From Pagrus major (lineage: Eukaryota; Chordata; Actinopteri; Spariformes; Sparidae), in NCBI RefSeq assembly GCF_040436345.1, contig NC_133220.1:10857664-10921663 (forward strand): a DNA stretch of 64,000 bases. Reading direction: 5' to 3'. This document shows, one piece after another, positions 12,401 through 26,201 of the stretch. The translations under genes were made by a program, and so were the position numbers. Numbering within the stretch: the first letter of the stretch is position 1; each line of letters opens with the position of its first letter. The notes under the pieces were generated by a model, which saw nothing but the letters and a program-made list of their open reading frames with translations, was not told the DNA's origin and made no database searches.

Positions 12401-14439
12401 CTATCAGTGTCTGCAGCCTTAAAACCAAAAGGGGTCAGTGAGGTCTTTTCATATATAACAGGTTACGTTGCTGCCCTTTCATAAATTATTTCTTTTAACC
12501 TGAAACAAAAGTAGACATCTTCCCAGAAGGATCAGCAGCAGCACAGGATGTTGTATTGTAAAATCCCCCATGAGCACTGAAACAACCTGCCTCTGCAGTT
12601 ATGTGCTGCTGTTATGCAACTGACACACTTCTCTGAAGTGAACTGAAGCTCATGTAGAAATAGGAAGGCGGCCTGCACATCATACTGCAGCGCTGTGATG
12701 AGTCAAAGAGTGGGCAGTTGTCTGTGGTGGACCGTCAGTCTTGCGAACTGGGTCACTAGAACATGTAGGAGAAGATGAGTGTGTCGGAAATATGGTGGAA
12801 AACTCTCTCAACTTTGCGGCAACAACACCTAAAATAGTTCAAGCCATGCATAAGCAAATAAAACACGCTTTTTCACTCTCATCCTGGAGGCACGTAGGAA
12901 AAGACTGCAGCGGGTAAAAATACATGCAGCTTTCTGTTTCCTTTTGTCTAGGTCCTGTCTTAAACATACGCATGGTGACCGATGGGGTGAACTGAAGTAA
13001 CTCCAACACTGTGAATAGGGAGTTATTGCAAATTTACAGGTTTTGTAAGCAAATGCTTGACACACATACTGCTTTGATATTTGAGTTTTTACAGCCACAT
13101 CAGACAGATAACCAGTTGGTAACCAGTGTATGATTACCAAATCAAACAAACAGAAATAACAAAACCACACATAAAAAATCGTGTCTATAGAAATCTTGCC
13201 CTTTAAAGCATATGCGCCTGCACAAATCTTCAAACCCTATGCTAATAACATACTTCAGTTTGATTTTTAGACCATCATTTTGGCTGGTATGTCAAAGATG
13301 AGAAGTATAAACAGCTGTTTACATCTACAAAAGTGCTTTTCAGGAGGATCATAAAACAGGGTGTGTGAAACCCAGTCACCAAAATGAAATGTTGGCATGT
13401 TGGTTTCACGGTTCTGCAAACCGTAGATACATTTAAATTTGTATACGCGTCATATTATTTTCACAGTGCGTGTGTACGAGCTGACTTTCATGTCGGGAGA
13501 TGACGGGGCAGCTACATTAAAGCTGGGCAAGATGGCTGCCAAGCCAGAGACCACTGTTCAAGACAGCGTTTCAACATCTGTAAGCTGGAAACCACTTGAT
13601 ATTTTCAACAAGATGTTGGCGACAGAACCCGGTGAGCCAAAACCGGATCTTTTCCTAAACAGAACCAAGCATTGTCACAACATAAAGCTGAAAATTTAGA
13701 TAAAAAACAAAATAAAGAAATGTAGTTTCAGTGGTTTTAAAGTGGATGTTCGGCAGGTTTTAATCCAACAGCAAAGACACAGCATGTGAACATCCATATG
13801 CATGAACACACGTTTTCTACCATGTCAGGGGCAGAATGACAGAAGCTTTTTTGTCAGTTGCCACAATCAAAGTCACAGTTTTTATGACCTATTGAGCATC
13901 TGCTCCGCTCATTCCTGAGAGCTGTCACCAAGAGCCATCAGATTATACAGCACAGGGCCTCTCTTTTATTCTGCAGCACACAAAAATGGAAAATTGTATT
14001 GTAAGCCAGGATGACAATATATACTGAGCAGACAGCTTCCATTCATATCAAAGACGGCCAGAAAAGGGGGGAACTAATTAGTGAAAACAGCTTAAATGGT
14101 TGGAGTGAAAACCTGCGTACATATGGCTCACAGTGGCACCACTGAGCTCGGTGTTTAACACTGCACAACCAGAACTGACCAACTGAAACGTTCACACTCT
14201 CCATCTGTCAGTATTATCCAGATCAGACCAAACACAGACTTCTTAGGAAACACGGGGAGTCAGACTTGAGTAATTTTACCTCAGCATTTATTTAAAGTCA
14301 AACGCACACACACAGCCATTGTGTTGGCCTTCGTTCTTACTTCCAGATAGAAAATATAGTTCAGTCTAGTCTCCACACTCCTGTTTATCTATTAAAAACC
14401 TTGTAAGTGTAAGAGTCACTTATGCACATTTAGGTAGGA

Positions 14440-15065
14440 AGTACTTTAGCATATTTTTAAGGTATCTGTACTTCAACTTTTTACTTTTTACTGCCTACAT
14501 TTTGACACAAATATCTGTACTTTCCTCCTTCATTTTCGTTGTATTGCATTTGAGAGGAATTATCGATGATTTTTATTTTTGCGTCATTGCATGCCGCTTC
14601 CCCAACATCACAAGACTGATTTCAATCATCGGTGCATATCACGTACGGCAGATGTAAATGAAATGACGTAAAAGACGTAACAAGATGAAAACAGACAAGG
14701 CGTGTTAGTGTCTCGTATCTCTGCCTGGATTTTCTTATCCTCTCAGTTTGTTGCTGTGCTCGGGACGCCTTACAAACCCATAATGTTGGTATTTGATGTC
14801 CTGGGAATGAGACTCAACAATCAGCTATCTTGCTGGTGCGTTGACAAACAGCTCAGACAAATTCTACGGATTCTACCTTTAAGTCTAATAGTCTTTGAAT
14901 TATATTAATATGACGTGAGGTTCCGTTAGCTTTGCACAGAAATGGCCGGTAGACATGTCCTTCAGAGGGACGCTTTTTGCTTTTATACTTTCAGTACATT
15001 TCAGAGCCTGTACCTTCCTAGTATCTGTACTTCTACTTGAGTAAAGAATGTGTGTACAATCGCGA
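14440..15065. repeat. Dispersed repeat of the 'tactcaagta' family, degraded copy
   Basis: The outer parts (GTATCTGTACTTCAAC and TACATTTTGAC on the left, TACATTTCAGAGCCTGTACC and TGTACTTCTACTTGAGTAAA on the right) match the vocabulary of the copies at 28140-28600, 28640-28880, 41310-41640 and 50500-50930. The middle is not shared. Confidence 0.5.
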
Positions 15066-16191
15066 CGTCTGATAACATGTAATTGTATGTTATATTGCTA
15101 TTAATAGGAATAAAACATCAAGTCAGTTCTGGACCAAGCCAAGATATAACTTTTTACAAGAGCCTGGTCGCCATCGTGGCCAAAACCAATAAACCAAAAC
15201 AAACTGGACGTGTCCACTGGAAGCTAAACGATCATATTAAACACAGCGAAACTAAATAGCTGTAACAATTCTGTCACGGTGGAGCGTTCACACTGTATCA
15301 TCTTAGTGCTACTGTCCACATCTGGGTTTCAGAGTTTGTGCTCATTTCCTGGAAATTGGCTAGACAGTTTAACTAAAAGCACAGTCAGCTGTTCAGCCAC
15401 ATGCCAACAGCTGAGGACCTCCACTGAGGCCGCCAGATGTTGAACTTAACACAATCAGCAAGGTCGGTCTTAACATAATGTCAAAGAATGCATATTGTAT
15501 CTATACAGTGTTATCACAGAGAGCCTTCTGTGTTCTTCACTCAGTGTCTGATTCAACTCAGTCTCAGTTCACTGGGGGGGAAGCTGCACTGAAATGTCAG
15601 TTCTCCAGGGAGGTGCAGTGGCTGCAACATGTCACTCAGCAGTTGACAAGATGTTAACAGTGACATAAATTGTAACCTGAAGACTTGAGACTGAAGAACG
15701 ACACTGTACTCTACAGTCCGAGTGAAATGATGTGTTCGAATCTGACTGCACTTCAAGCAAAAAAGCAAGTACTGATCATTATATATTTATTAAGGAAGCC
15801 TTCAAATCAAAACATGCAACTCAATTTCAGAGACAACATCACCTTAAAACAGACAACTGGACCAGAAACAAGCCATGGTGTAAAGATCACCCCTGACACC
15901 CTTACCTCGTGCAGCCATCAGAGACTCTGCATCAAAGCATAAACATAAAGCCAGACCTGCACCTCTGGACAATATGGGAGGAGTCGTGTCGCCTCATGTC
16001 GCATCTCGTATCGGATCTGTGACAAAACTCTTGTCCTCAACACTCAATATTGTATAACAGCTTTATATGGAACGCATAAAATATGTATTGGGTTTTCCGA
16101 GGCCAGCACACATTTCATTTTGGGTTAGCCAAGGTGGAACATGTCTGCCACTGGAGCGTGTCTGCGGACTAAACTTTCCGAACCAGACAAA

Positions 16192-16236
16192 CCACACGAC
16201 ACACACACACACGACACACACGACACACACACACAG
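16192..16236. repeat. Interrupted (CA)n microsatellite
   Basis: A CACACA tract is broken by repeated CGACACA variants. The two open frames crossing it are low-complexity artefacts. Confidence 0.9.
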
Positions 16237-17255
16237 TTGGATTCAGGACACACTGAGACGTGGCATTTACGAGGGAACAAAAGTCGCCCTTTGAACACGA
16301 CGCTGCCCAGCATTTGAAAACATCCCATCAAAACATTACTGTGCATTCATGCGCTATAATAATATCGTAATCATCATAATTATTTTGGTGACATGTGTAA
16401 TTTAAAATCAGCGATGGATTTGCTGTGCAGTAGCTCAGCATGACCAGTGGTACTTCTTTGATGAGACGTATGCTGTATGCATGCAGAGCTTCTCATGGTG
16501 TCTTGGACATGATGCAGGCTGTTAAGAAGAGAGATAATTATGCCCTCGGCAGCATTTTTCACCACCATAATAGATGCCGTCCTACCGCAGGACACTATTT
16601 CTGTGTTGTTGGACCGTAATCTACAGTGACATTGAAATTAGTTAAGTTCAAAAGTGCAGCACGTTACACACATGATAGATCTGTTTCATTGGCAATGACA
16701 TCACCCGCCATTAGCGGTATTCCCAGAGCCATGCATGGACTCCACAGAATTGAATTACTGTATGTGTGCATTAGTGCATGATAGGGCTGGTTATAGAGCT
16801 GCAACACCAGAATGTGTCACAGTGAAGAACAGATATCAAAAACTGTCATGTATCAGAAGCTGAATATAGAATATCACGAGACTAACCACTAACTGCTGAA
16901 AACTGTAGCTGCCATTAGCCAGTTAGCTCATTTAGCAGAGCAGCTATGGATCTGGACTGTGAGCGTGGAACACCAGGAGAGTGTTGTTGTTGTTGACACA
17001 GTGAGCAAAGGAGCTTTGGACCGCCAGGAGGACGGGGGGATTAGCTGGTTAGCATGCTAACTTTAGTAGAAACACAATGTTTCTCCACATTCTGTTGATA
17101 ATTTTAGTTAATTTTTGAGTGTTTTAAACATAACAAAAAATCTTACACATATTGCACCTTTAACCATGTGAAATGACCTGTAACAACAACATTTTAACAT
17201 TTATGGTTCTCATGGGATGAATGCTGATGTCTCTGGTGATTCCCTGACTTTCCAT

Positions 17256-17294
<39 letters not shown>

Positions 17295-17318
17295 GTCATC
17301 ATCGTCGTCGTCGTCGTC
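17256..17318. repeat. Trinucleotide microsatellite (ATC)n grading into (GTC)n
   Basis: An almost pure run of ATC triplets changes to GTC triplets at its right end. Read on the minus strand it gives a poly-aspartate frame, as expected of GAT/GAC repeats. I see no flanking coding exon. Confidence 0.9.
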
Positions 17319-20224
17319 AAAATTTCTATATGTCAGATACTTTGGTTGATCACTAAATACCTGTAAAACTAATGACAATCTCATCAGCATCAGTAATATT
17401 GTAAGTTTAGTGTTATTTAGCCAGTATTAGCATGCTAAAGCGCTAAATTAATATGAACCTGGTGAACATCAGCATGTTACTATTGTCATTGTTAGCATTT
17501 AGCATCTGTCATTCTGCACCACTGTGCACCTCAAAGAGCTTGTGTTAAAGCCGCAGTATGTAGAAATCGGCATTTTGTGAGATTTGGCGCCCCCCACAGT
17601 TTCTGAGCACAAAACCATGTTGTAAAATATAAATCCCAGGTCTGTAACAGTTTGTCAGATGTAATGTAGGTGCTAACTACAAACAAAGCTCATTACGTAT
17701 ATCATAACTTGTATATTGAAGTAAACATGTATGTAACGCTGTGATCCTTCCCTCTCACTGAAGTGACAGTGCAGAAACAAGTGAAAGGCGGGCGGAGTGG
17801 CTGAGACACCATTCATCCTATTACAAGACAATGTACCATCAACATGATTTTGAAGCAGTTATTTTAAGTTACATAATGTTTCTTAAAAACAATCATTTCC
17901 ATTGGAGCAGTCTGTCTTCTTTTGTGAAGCATTTTTTGGCCACTTGGAGGCAGCGCAACCAGCTGTAAACTAAATGTAAACATATAAACGCCTTATAAAG
18001 TTGTAATTGGGAAGCAAACAACTGCTGACAGACATATTTAGCAGCATTAGCATTTTTTTGGGAGATATTCAGGAAATATCTGGACCTTTAGCTGCTAAAT
18101 CCTCCCTTATGTTCACCAACTGGTTGCTTACCTTATTAGTCTGTCATTTGGTGCTGGTCAGGTACAATATAGTGCTTTTTGAAAAACAGCTCCAGTAAGG
18201 AAAAAAAAAGGCAAAACAGATGACGAAAGACACTAAAATGCTTCATAGAGTTGAGTGTGAGCTGGAGATTTAGGTTATAATTCTCTGTGGATTCATCAAA
18301 ATATTGATTATAGCAAGTTTTGCAGAAAAAACATGTTTATTTTCCCCAAAGTGGGGTACTGAAAAAAGGCTTCTTTTGGTATCCGCACGTACATTTGATA
18401 TCATACAGTATGAGTCTTATGTGTGGTTATTCTTAAAATGGCTTCTGGGACCAACAGAACAGCTCATGTTGATTCACTCTTTGATGAAGACATCAAACGG
18501 AAAAACATGAATGAACGGCCACCGTCTACTGTATCCCCGTGTACACCAAGGAGATGAGTAGTGTGAAGTGTGAGCCTGATGCAGTGGTAGCCTGTAACAC
18601 ACACTGCTATGAGTCAGCAATACATCCCAGACAATTACTGAGCACATGACTCCCTGTCCCAGGCAGGACAATAAAAGTCCAGCACGGGACCGCAAAGTCT
18701 CTGCAGGAATTAGTTCAGCAGCCTGACTGCGTCGTGTTTCCCTCAGGCCCCTCTCTGTGCCCGCCGTCACACACACACACATGATAGAAATATCTCGGTC
18801 AACCACGGGATACTATATCATTAAAGGGTTGTGTCTGCTGGCTGCTCACATGCTCAACAATCACTGCACTTTGTCGAGGTGCACTTGTTCCGGTTTGCAA
18901 CAAGGTCATTAGAAGGAATGGAAAGTTCAGATCAATACAATGATTTAAAATGTAATTAAAAGACTCAAACTGTGCAGCTGTCACTGGTCAAACTGTATTA
19001 TAATATACTCAAACTTACCTAAAATGAGGTTGACAAAACTTAACGATGCGATCACAAGTGCAAGAGGAGCTGGGACCACTTTGTGCTGACAGTGTCAAGC
19101 TGTAGTATCTTCAGGTGTCCATCAGTCCATCCCTCTCCTGATCACACTGTGCAGAGTGGCTGCTCCGAGCCCTGTGCTACAGTACACTGTCCGATATGCA
19201 GATTCCCAGATGGGACAGCGAGCAGCAGCCTCCAGCTCAAACAGCATCGAGGACTGAAGCGCTCCAGCCTGCGTCCGATGTCTGGATCAAAGTGGGACTG
19301 CTCCCTTCCTGCTTGCATAACAATACTCTCGACACATCCTCTGCTGCAGTTGGTGCCTGTGGATCAGACTACTTAGCCGGCAGGCGCTCTCTCTCCGACT
19401 TGCAAATGGACCTGGCACTGTTCCACTCCCGGTCTCTCTGAACAAAAGTGCTGAGCTCAAACTGGGCCGTACATATATACCTGATGAAACCCTCATAAAA
19501 CTGCCTGCACTGTCTTGTCTCCCTCACTTTCTATCTGTCACAGTGCAGCTTGGCGGGTTGCGTATGTATCTTTTCCGCCTGGCGCTCAATGTCCTGAGTC
19601 ACAGCCAGAGCCAGTGAACTGGACTGATTTGAATTGTCACTGCATGTTTGTAGTTGGCTGCCTACAGGGCACAGGCTCCCTCACAGGGAATCTGGGCCAA
19701 AGGAAGCCGACTCAGAGGTGTCAGCTCAGGGAAAAAAAGACTGACAGGAGCGATGACATGGTGACAGCATGGGCTCACACACACTTTTTCTCATATAATC
19801 ATCGAGGTGGGGATTACAAACTGTGACTAAGACAACCCCCTGTGTGTGTTGCGAGGCCAGATATTGTGAAGTGACTCACGCAATCAAGTCACAAAGCAGA
19901 CCAAGGACATGTTGTGGATCATGACCAATTTTAGTGCGTGCCTGGAGCCATGAAACAACAGGAATACTGGTGTGAAGATACATGGTGGGGTGATGGTGGC
20001 TTATGCTATATTCCCTCATGCACATTTGAATAAATTGCCTCTCCATGAAGTTAAATGGCTCTGCAGGATGACTAAAGTTCATGAGGAGAGATTATAGAGC
20101 GAGGCAGTTTGGAAATTGGAGCCCTACATCCTCTGTGTTGAGTCGCAGACAGGAGATAAGTGAGGATTACAGGCAAAGACGTGTACCGGCTGGACACAGA
20201 AATATGCAGAAATGTGTAATTAAT

Positions 20225-20225
<1 letters not shown>

Positions 20226-20277
<52 letters not shown>
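20226..20277. repeat. Perfect (CA)26 microsatellite
   Basis: Twenty-six uninterrupted CA units. This is the longest perfect dinucleotide run in the window and likely polymorphic. Confidence 0.95.
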
Positions 20278-20280
<3 letters not shown>

Positions 20281-21840
20281 TGTACACATATGCTGTCTGA
20301 CCTTGAGAGGTACAAATTGCTATCTACATTATTAGATACCTCGCATCGGGCTGAACATAATTGCAGCTTAATTAAAGGTGCCAAGATAAAGAATCAGCGA
20401 GTTCACAGGCAGGTACAAACAACCCAAGTGCATTGAATTGATAGCAAAGTCCTTCATCCTTCACCCTTCCCTCACAGCTTATTAATTGTGCACTTCACAC
20501 TCCAATGCGTGCACGTTCTGCTTCAGTTAGTAAACCTTGTCACCTTCTGCATCAGCAGGGCTTACAGCGAGTAGTACATGCCAGAAGACAGCCAGAGAGA
20601 GGAGGAATCAGGGTGTGTCTCAGTATCACTCGCACATAATCTCTGCCCGTATGTGACCTCTACTGACTAATTTATGAAACTGCATCTCCTCCTCACCTCT
20701 CATTAAAGCCACAGTGCGTGCCGCAGAGCCCGAGTCAGCTGAGAGCACATTAAAAACACTGCTGCTGGAGAGGGTCGTCCAGCGCCGACATCCTGCCCCC
20801 AAACACAAATTATCTCATGTCCCCCCCCTGGAATGCTTCTCACAATGTTTATTGGATGAACAGGAGTTATATTTTCATTTCCATAATCCTGTAAAATGAC
20901 GTTAGATGTCTTGTTCTTAGTGTCAGAACAGATTGCTTTTGTTTTCTCACACTGAGAAAATAGGAGCTTTATTGCCAGAAAAGTTAAATACAGGCGGATT
21001 AGTAACTTCATTACGGGTGTCCCCAAACACTGCGGAGAGAAAGGCATTTTGTTTAATGAGTGGGATTTAGGTCAGTGTTGACCACATAATACCATATTCA
21101 AATAATAAGTCAGCGAAGCAGAGCTGCAAGTAGCAATTACTTTTCATTCCCATTTAATTTATCTGTTGACTCAGCTGTTTTTTTCTTGATAAATTGGATT
21201 TGATGGTCACCCCATTTAAATATTTTGGCGCCCAAGTTGACATAGTAGAATGATTTGTTTTGTCTGAGTCCTAAAACCAAAGTACACCAACAAATATTTA
21301 CATTAGAGAAGCTAGAATGCATACATGTTTGGCTTTTTTGCTTAAAAAATTATTCATAGATGTTCAAAATAATTCCTAATTTATTATTCATTTTTTGTTT
21401 GAGCTCTACATTAAAGTTAAATACAAAAACATGCACTTGTAAACTGCAAAATGAGTCTACATGAGATGATCCTGGCAGAAATAACACACAACATGGAAAT
21501 CAGCCACAGTGGATTGAACACTAAACGCCGCCGTGCACGAAGCCAAACACGCTCAGTTGCCGGCTAGTTGCTATGCAAACGCATCATTCCTCAGCGTGAA
21601 GTCAACTCACCTCCTCCAGCTCTCCTTCCTCACCTGACAACTTGGCAAAGCTTCTGCAGGCAATGCTGCCAAAAGGGAGACCATCACCAGAGGAGGAGTC
21701 CTGGCTTCACGTCAGGTCAAATGCCAGAAAGAGACTGCTGAATTCCTGCATCAGACTCCAATAAGCAATCAGCACTCGTCAGTACACTGAAGCATGGACC
21801 ACAGCCCAGCTCAGCCCTGTTCCTGCTTCTTATCTGCCTT

Positions 21841-22852
21841 TGCCTCTTATCCTCTCCTCTTCCTCTGGATTAAATCCATTGAGTCTCTCTGTCACTCCAC
21901 CCCTCTCTTCCTCTCTTTTCCCTCTCTGTCATGTGCATAATCACATGTGCACATACTACACAGCAAGCCAAGGCGGATGTCCACAGAGCAGAGACAGAGG
22001 GGCTAGTGTTGGCCAATCGCCGGCTATAAATAGGCTTCTTGAGTTCATCATTGTCTCTTCCTATGATGGTGAAGAGCCTAGAGGGCTTGGGGAGAGGGAG
22101 GATGGCAGACCAAGCAGCATCTCTCTCTGCTGGCTTTTACTTCCCTCCTTGTATCGACTCCAGTCGTCTCCCTATCAGTTTCACCTTTCCTGATCCTCCT
22201 CGTATATGGAGATATCTGAGCCACGCCGGAAGGGCTGGCATTCGTGTTTTTTAAACTGAATGACTAAACAAAATGAGGAATAAATGTGCAAGAGAACATG
22301 AAATTGTTCCTTGGAGTTTTATATTTGGCGAGCAGCGGGATGACTTTATAGTTACACTGACCAAACATCCATCCATCATAACGTAAAGGTCACTTCATGT
22401 GTGATGTGCTCTAATACGGCTCTCTAACAATTGTTAAATGTCACAGTGAACAAGATCACCAGTGAAATGCCAGCAATGCTCTGAATGTAGTAGTAGTTCT
22501 GCATTGTGTTAGTCCACATGCACGAATCACCAAACTGCCGTTGCAGAGGTGCAGTGACTTTTCCCTGCTGCCCAGTGGAAACCCTGCATAGATGGAAAAT
22601 GGTAAATGTAGTCCCACATGGAAATCTGCGGCAGGTTTTTTAAAAGTCAAACATTAACACACTGCCACAGATCAGAGATTGTGATGCAGCATTATAATAT
22701 GTCAAAAATTAAACCTAATGCTGAGGAACTAAATCTATATTGCAACCTGCTGAAGATATTTTTAGGTTGTTGTTAATGCATTATGTTCTTCCTTTGCCTC
22801 TCATCCTCTCCTCTTCTTCTGAATTAAATCCAATGAGTCTCTCTGTCACTCC
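21841..22852. repeat. Paired copies of a 56-bp block (21841-21897 and 22797-22852)
   Basis: Both ends of this interval carry nearly the same sequence: CTCTTATCCTCTCCTCTTCC against CTCTCATCCTCTCCTCTTCT. Each is followed by GATTAAATCC or AATTAAATCC, then TGAGTCTCTCTGTCACTCC. The second copy runs directly into the duplicated unit at 22868-23105, so this belongs to a larger local duplication. Confidence 0.75.
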
Positions 22853-23105
22853 TCTCCTCTCTTCCTCCCAGTGGAAACAGCGCATGTTAAATAATGGTAG
22901 ATGTAGTCCGACATGTAATCTGACACGACAACTCTGCAGATTTTCCGCAGATTTTAAGCAAGTAGAGTTATGCTTGTAAAACACAAAACAGTAACACATC
23001 GCCTCAGATCAAAGATTGTGATGCAGCATGACAACATGTCAAAAACTGGATTTAACGCTGAGGAACTAAGTACTTAATATGTATTTCAACCTGCTGGAAA
23101 TTACT
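22566..23105. repeat. Diverged tandem duplication of a roughly 200-bp unit
   Basis: Unit 1 (about 22566-22755) and unit 2 (about 22868-23105) share ordered blocks. These are CCCAGTGGAAAC, GGTAAATGTAGTCC or GGTAGATGTAGTCC, ATCAGAGATTGTGATGCAGC or ATCAAAGATTGTGATGCAGC, ACATGTCAAAAA or ATATGTCAAAAA, GCTGAGGAACTAA and CAACCTGCTG. There is no coding capacity. Confidence 0.75.
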
Positions 23106-26097
23106 CTAGATTGCAATCGCTTAACTTAAATGAATGGTATCACCTTATAAGTAAAGAAACATTACGCTGAATTCTGCAGCTTTTCATTCAGGATCACAAC
23201 CGAAAACTGTGAAAGAAAAAACTCAGATTCTGTTCCGGTGAAATGTGATTTTTCCTGAATGATTAGTTTTCTTTACTGTCTGAGAATAAAACTGAATAAA
23301 CCATTTACAAACCCAATGAATCATCTGAAAATGCAGCGTCACAAAGTTGAAAAGAAAGCAGTTTCTTGGCTCTGATAAGATAATACTTTCTCCAAGGTTT
23401 TCACAAGAAAGCAGCCATTTGTCAACAAGAGAATATATCTTCTCACATATAAAATTGCATTGCAATCAAAGATCTTACATCTTACAGAGGACAATCTGCC
23501 ACAAGGAGTTTCTGTTCTGAAATAAAGCTCATGTTTTTAATAATCATCCAACCAGAAGAAGTCATTATTCATTATATGTTCATTATTTTATTAAAAAGGC
23601 CCTTAAAACATCTTATAACGAGCAATTAAAACATTAAATGGATCTAAATCATGTAGCACACAAAACCCTCTCTCTTCAGGGAGACAATTAAACTTACTTA
23701 TTTCTATAGATGATGATAATGTGCTTTAACGTAGCCGAGCACACAAGAGAAAATAGGTCCCTAATTTAATCAGACCATTTTTCCTTGTAAACATGTTTAA
23801 TGGTTCACTAAGCATCACAGACATTACAACGTTTGGACTCTTGAGGTGGAATCTTTTGTGATTTGTGTATTTTTCCAAATATGTCTCAAATCGACTGGAC
23901 CTTTGTTACATATTAAATTATCCCAAATGTTTCCAAACGTGTTTAAACCGAGAGAAATCCACAAGTTTATTCAAGGTAACTGTGTGTTTCGTTTGGTCCC
24001 GTCACTATAACTTCTGGAAGAGAGACAGAGAGTGAAGGGGGAAGACAGCCAACGTGAACACAAATGTAATACATTACATCGTCTGTGAATCAAGTCACGT
24101 AGATTTCATTAGCTACGGTCTGCTGTTTAAAAATGATGACAACAACTCCCATGAGCCACTGCGTCTTTAAAACTACATCAAACTCATTTGTTTTCATTGT
24201 TTTGCTCGAGAGACTCCCAGAGGGAAGAAATAACATATTGAGACTTTAAAGATGTACTGTTAGGTCAGGTTATAATATTAGTAATATGCTACAGTAATGT
24301 GCAAAGATATACAGCAAAATATGTGTCAAGTTCAGATTCCACAGGAGGTGTCCGATTGACCCAATGCCCCCTGAGTCACATGATTCACTTAAACCCCTCC
24401 AGAAGGTCTCAGACAGCGAGTAATTCACTAAACAAAAAAAACATCCCATGCTTTCTGCAGGAACACCTTGTAAGGCAAGCGGCTGCAGCATTTCTGCTTC
24501 TTAGCTCTGTCAGATTTATAGGACGTCCGCTCTGGATATCACTGCTGCTTATCAGGCTCTCTCCTTTATTTATTGTTACAGATACAAAAGCATCAGCAAG
24601 GACATCATATACGCTACATACTAACCCACAGATATGTCATGATGAACTGGCAGATAGCCTTCAGTTTTAATATGAAATATAAAGTCTCAGTTTGAATCCA
24701 GTGCAGCCATAATAAAAGTATTAGGACAGCGATAAGTTCTTTAACTTGTCTCTGTTCTAACTTCAGAGACTATGAGGTTAAAGATTTCCAGCATTAAGGG
24801 TATTTGAGGTTGTTCACATCCATATTTGGTGAAACTGTTTTGGACCTGTGGTGATTTTCTTTCTTCTTTTCCCCCCCGTTTTAAGACGATTCAGTAGGAC
24901 AACGATACCAAAATGTTGTGCAAAGCAACCATGGAAGTTTTTTAATCGCTGAACAAAGGAATGCTCCTCATCTGCCAAATCAGTCATCCGACCTCAATTA
25001 AACTGATCATGTGTTTCACTTGCTAGACAGAAAAAAGAAAAGAAAATCCCCTTAAGATAGCGAGAAGGGCAGATGGCTGCGGTGTAGATCGTACCCTGCA
25101 GAAAATGTACAAATTAGCTCCGTTTTTTTAGCCAACTGGGGGGCAGCAGAAACAGAGGAAGCCGGTGAGCTTGAGAGCAACAGCAGCTCATTTACAAAGC
25201 GAGCAGACATGAAGCAAAATTGGCAATTGTCTTCAACTACAGAGGGAATTTCTGGCTCTTTAACTGCTGAATGATTCACAATGTTTCTACAGACTATCAT
25301 TGTCCATCTTCAGCTTGATGCTCTGCCCGTAGGGTACTGTGGGTTTTTAGAGCGCTTTCGACAAGAATCACAGCCCAGTTGCCAGAATAAAACGTACGTA
25401 CGTATTATATCAACATTTCTAAAATACGTAGAGACCACTGCTCAAGACCACCATTCAGTTCCCTTTCAATGGACAAAACACAGTCGATTTCACAACAATC
25501 AGGAGTTTTTTTCACATATTTGCAGCGTTAGTGGCGACAAAACGGAGATTTCTAAGCCAAAACTTCATGTTTTCCTTGATGTTACCCCATTTACGTGGTT
25601 TTTGAGTCTATACCAAAGAAGAGCTTCATCATAACAGACAGTTGGGAGGTAATGAAACACAAGGTTGAAACGTAAAATCTTAACATATTGGTAGATCTGT
25701 ACAGCTGCCTTATGTGACTGCGAATGGCATGATGATTGTGGTGAGACTGAACCAAAATAGTAAAGTTGTGCTCAGTAAAACCAAAACAATGAGATAAAAA
25801 TCATTACTGATGTCTCGCCATGTTACTTCTTGGTGTGGAAGTCCTCAAAGCTAACAACAGTCACCTCTTCTGTCCATTTGGGGTCACTTATGTGCAGCAT
25901 TACACTGAAGTCACCGTCCATCTGTTGCTTTCCACATTTCATTCTGACTCGGACAGTTTCTGATACACTGACATCTCTTGTTGTGTCCCTCCCTCCCTCC
26001 CCGTCCATCATCTCTCACTATCTTCCTCCTCCTTCTCCTCCCCACTTCTCTCCCTGTTTTTGTCTCGGTGTCCTGACTCCTCCCTCATTAGCCTGGT

Positions 26098-26201
26098 GTC
26101 CACTCAGCCTCCCTCTGCTTCTCTTCATCAGACCAGTGTCTCCACTCAGCTCAGTCATCTCTGAATACCACTGACAGGACCAGCCTTTCACCTCAGTACA
26201 G
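26098..26201 (+). promoter_or_regulatory. csrp1: Probable csrp1 noncoding first exon and core promoter zone
   Basis: A leader-like segment ends in CAGTACAG|GTAGGT at 26201/26202, a strong donor that would splice to the csrp1 acceptor at 27203. A pyrimidine-rich stretch (CTCCTCC/CTCCC words, about 25985-26150) lies immediately upstream. I see no clear TATA box. The donor and its position are visible; the transcription start is inferred. Confidence 0.4.

Larger units (their letters stand above)
3978..26097. other. About 22 kb without a supportable gene
   Basis: I looked for spliced coding segments on both strands and found none I can defend. Open frames here are short, lack homology I recognise and often overlap simple repeats. 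Visible content is microsatellites (16192-16236, 17256-17318, 20226-20277), dispersed repeat copies (about 6806-7120, 8870-9480, 14440-15065, 17400-17560) and a local duplication at 21841-23105. The region may hold distal regulatory DNA for csrp1 or for the unrecognised gene, but the sequence alone does not show it. Confidence 0.6.

Noticed and set aside
17160-17390. Minus-strand frame with a poly-aspartate run
   Set aside because: The run is the ATC/GTC microsatellite at 17256-17318. Nothing around it looks coding.
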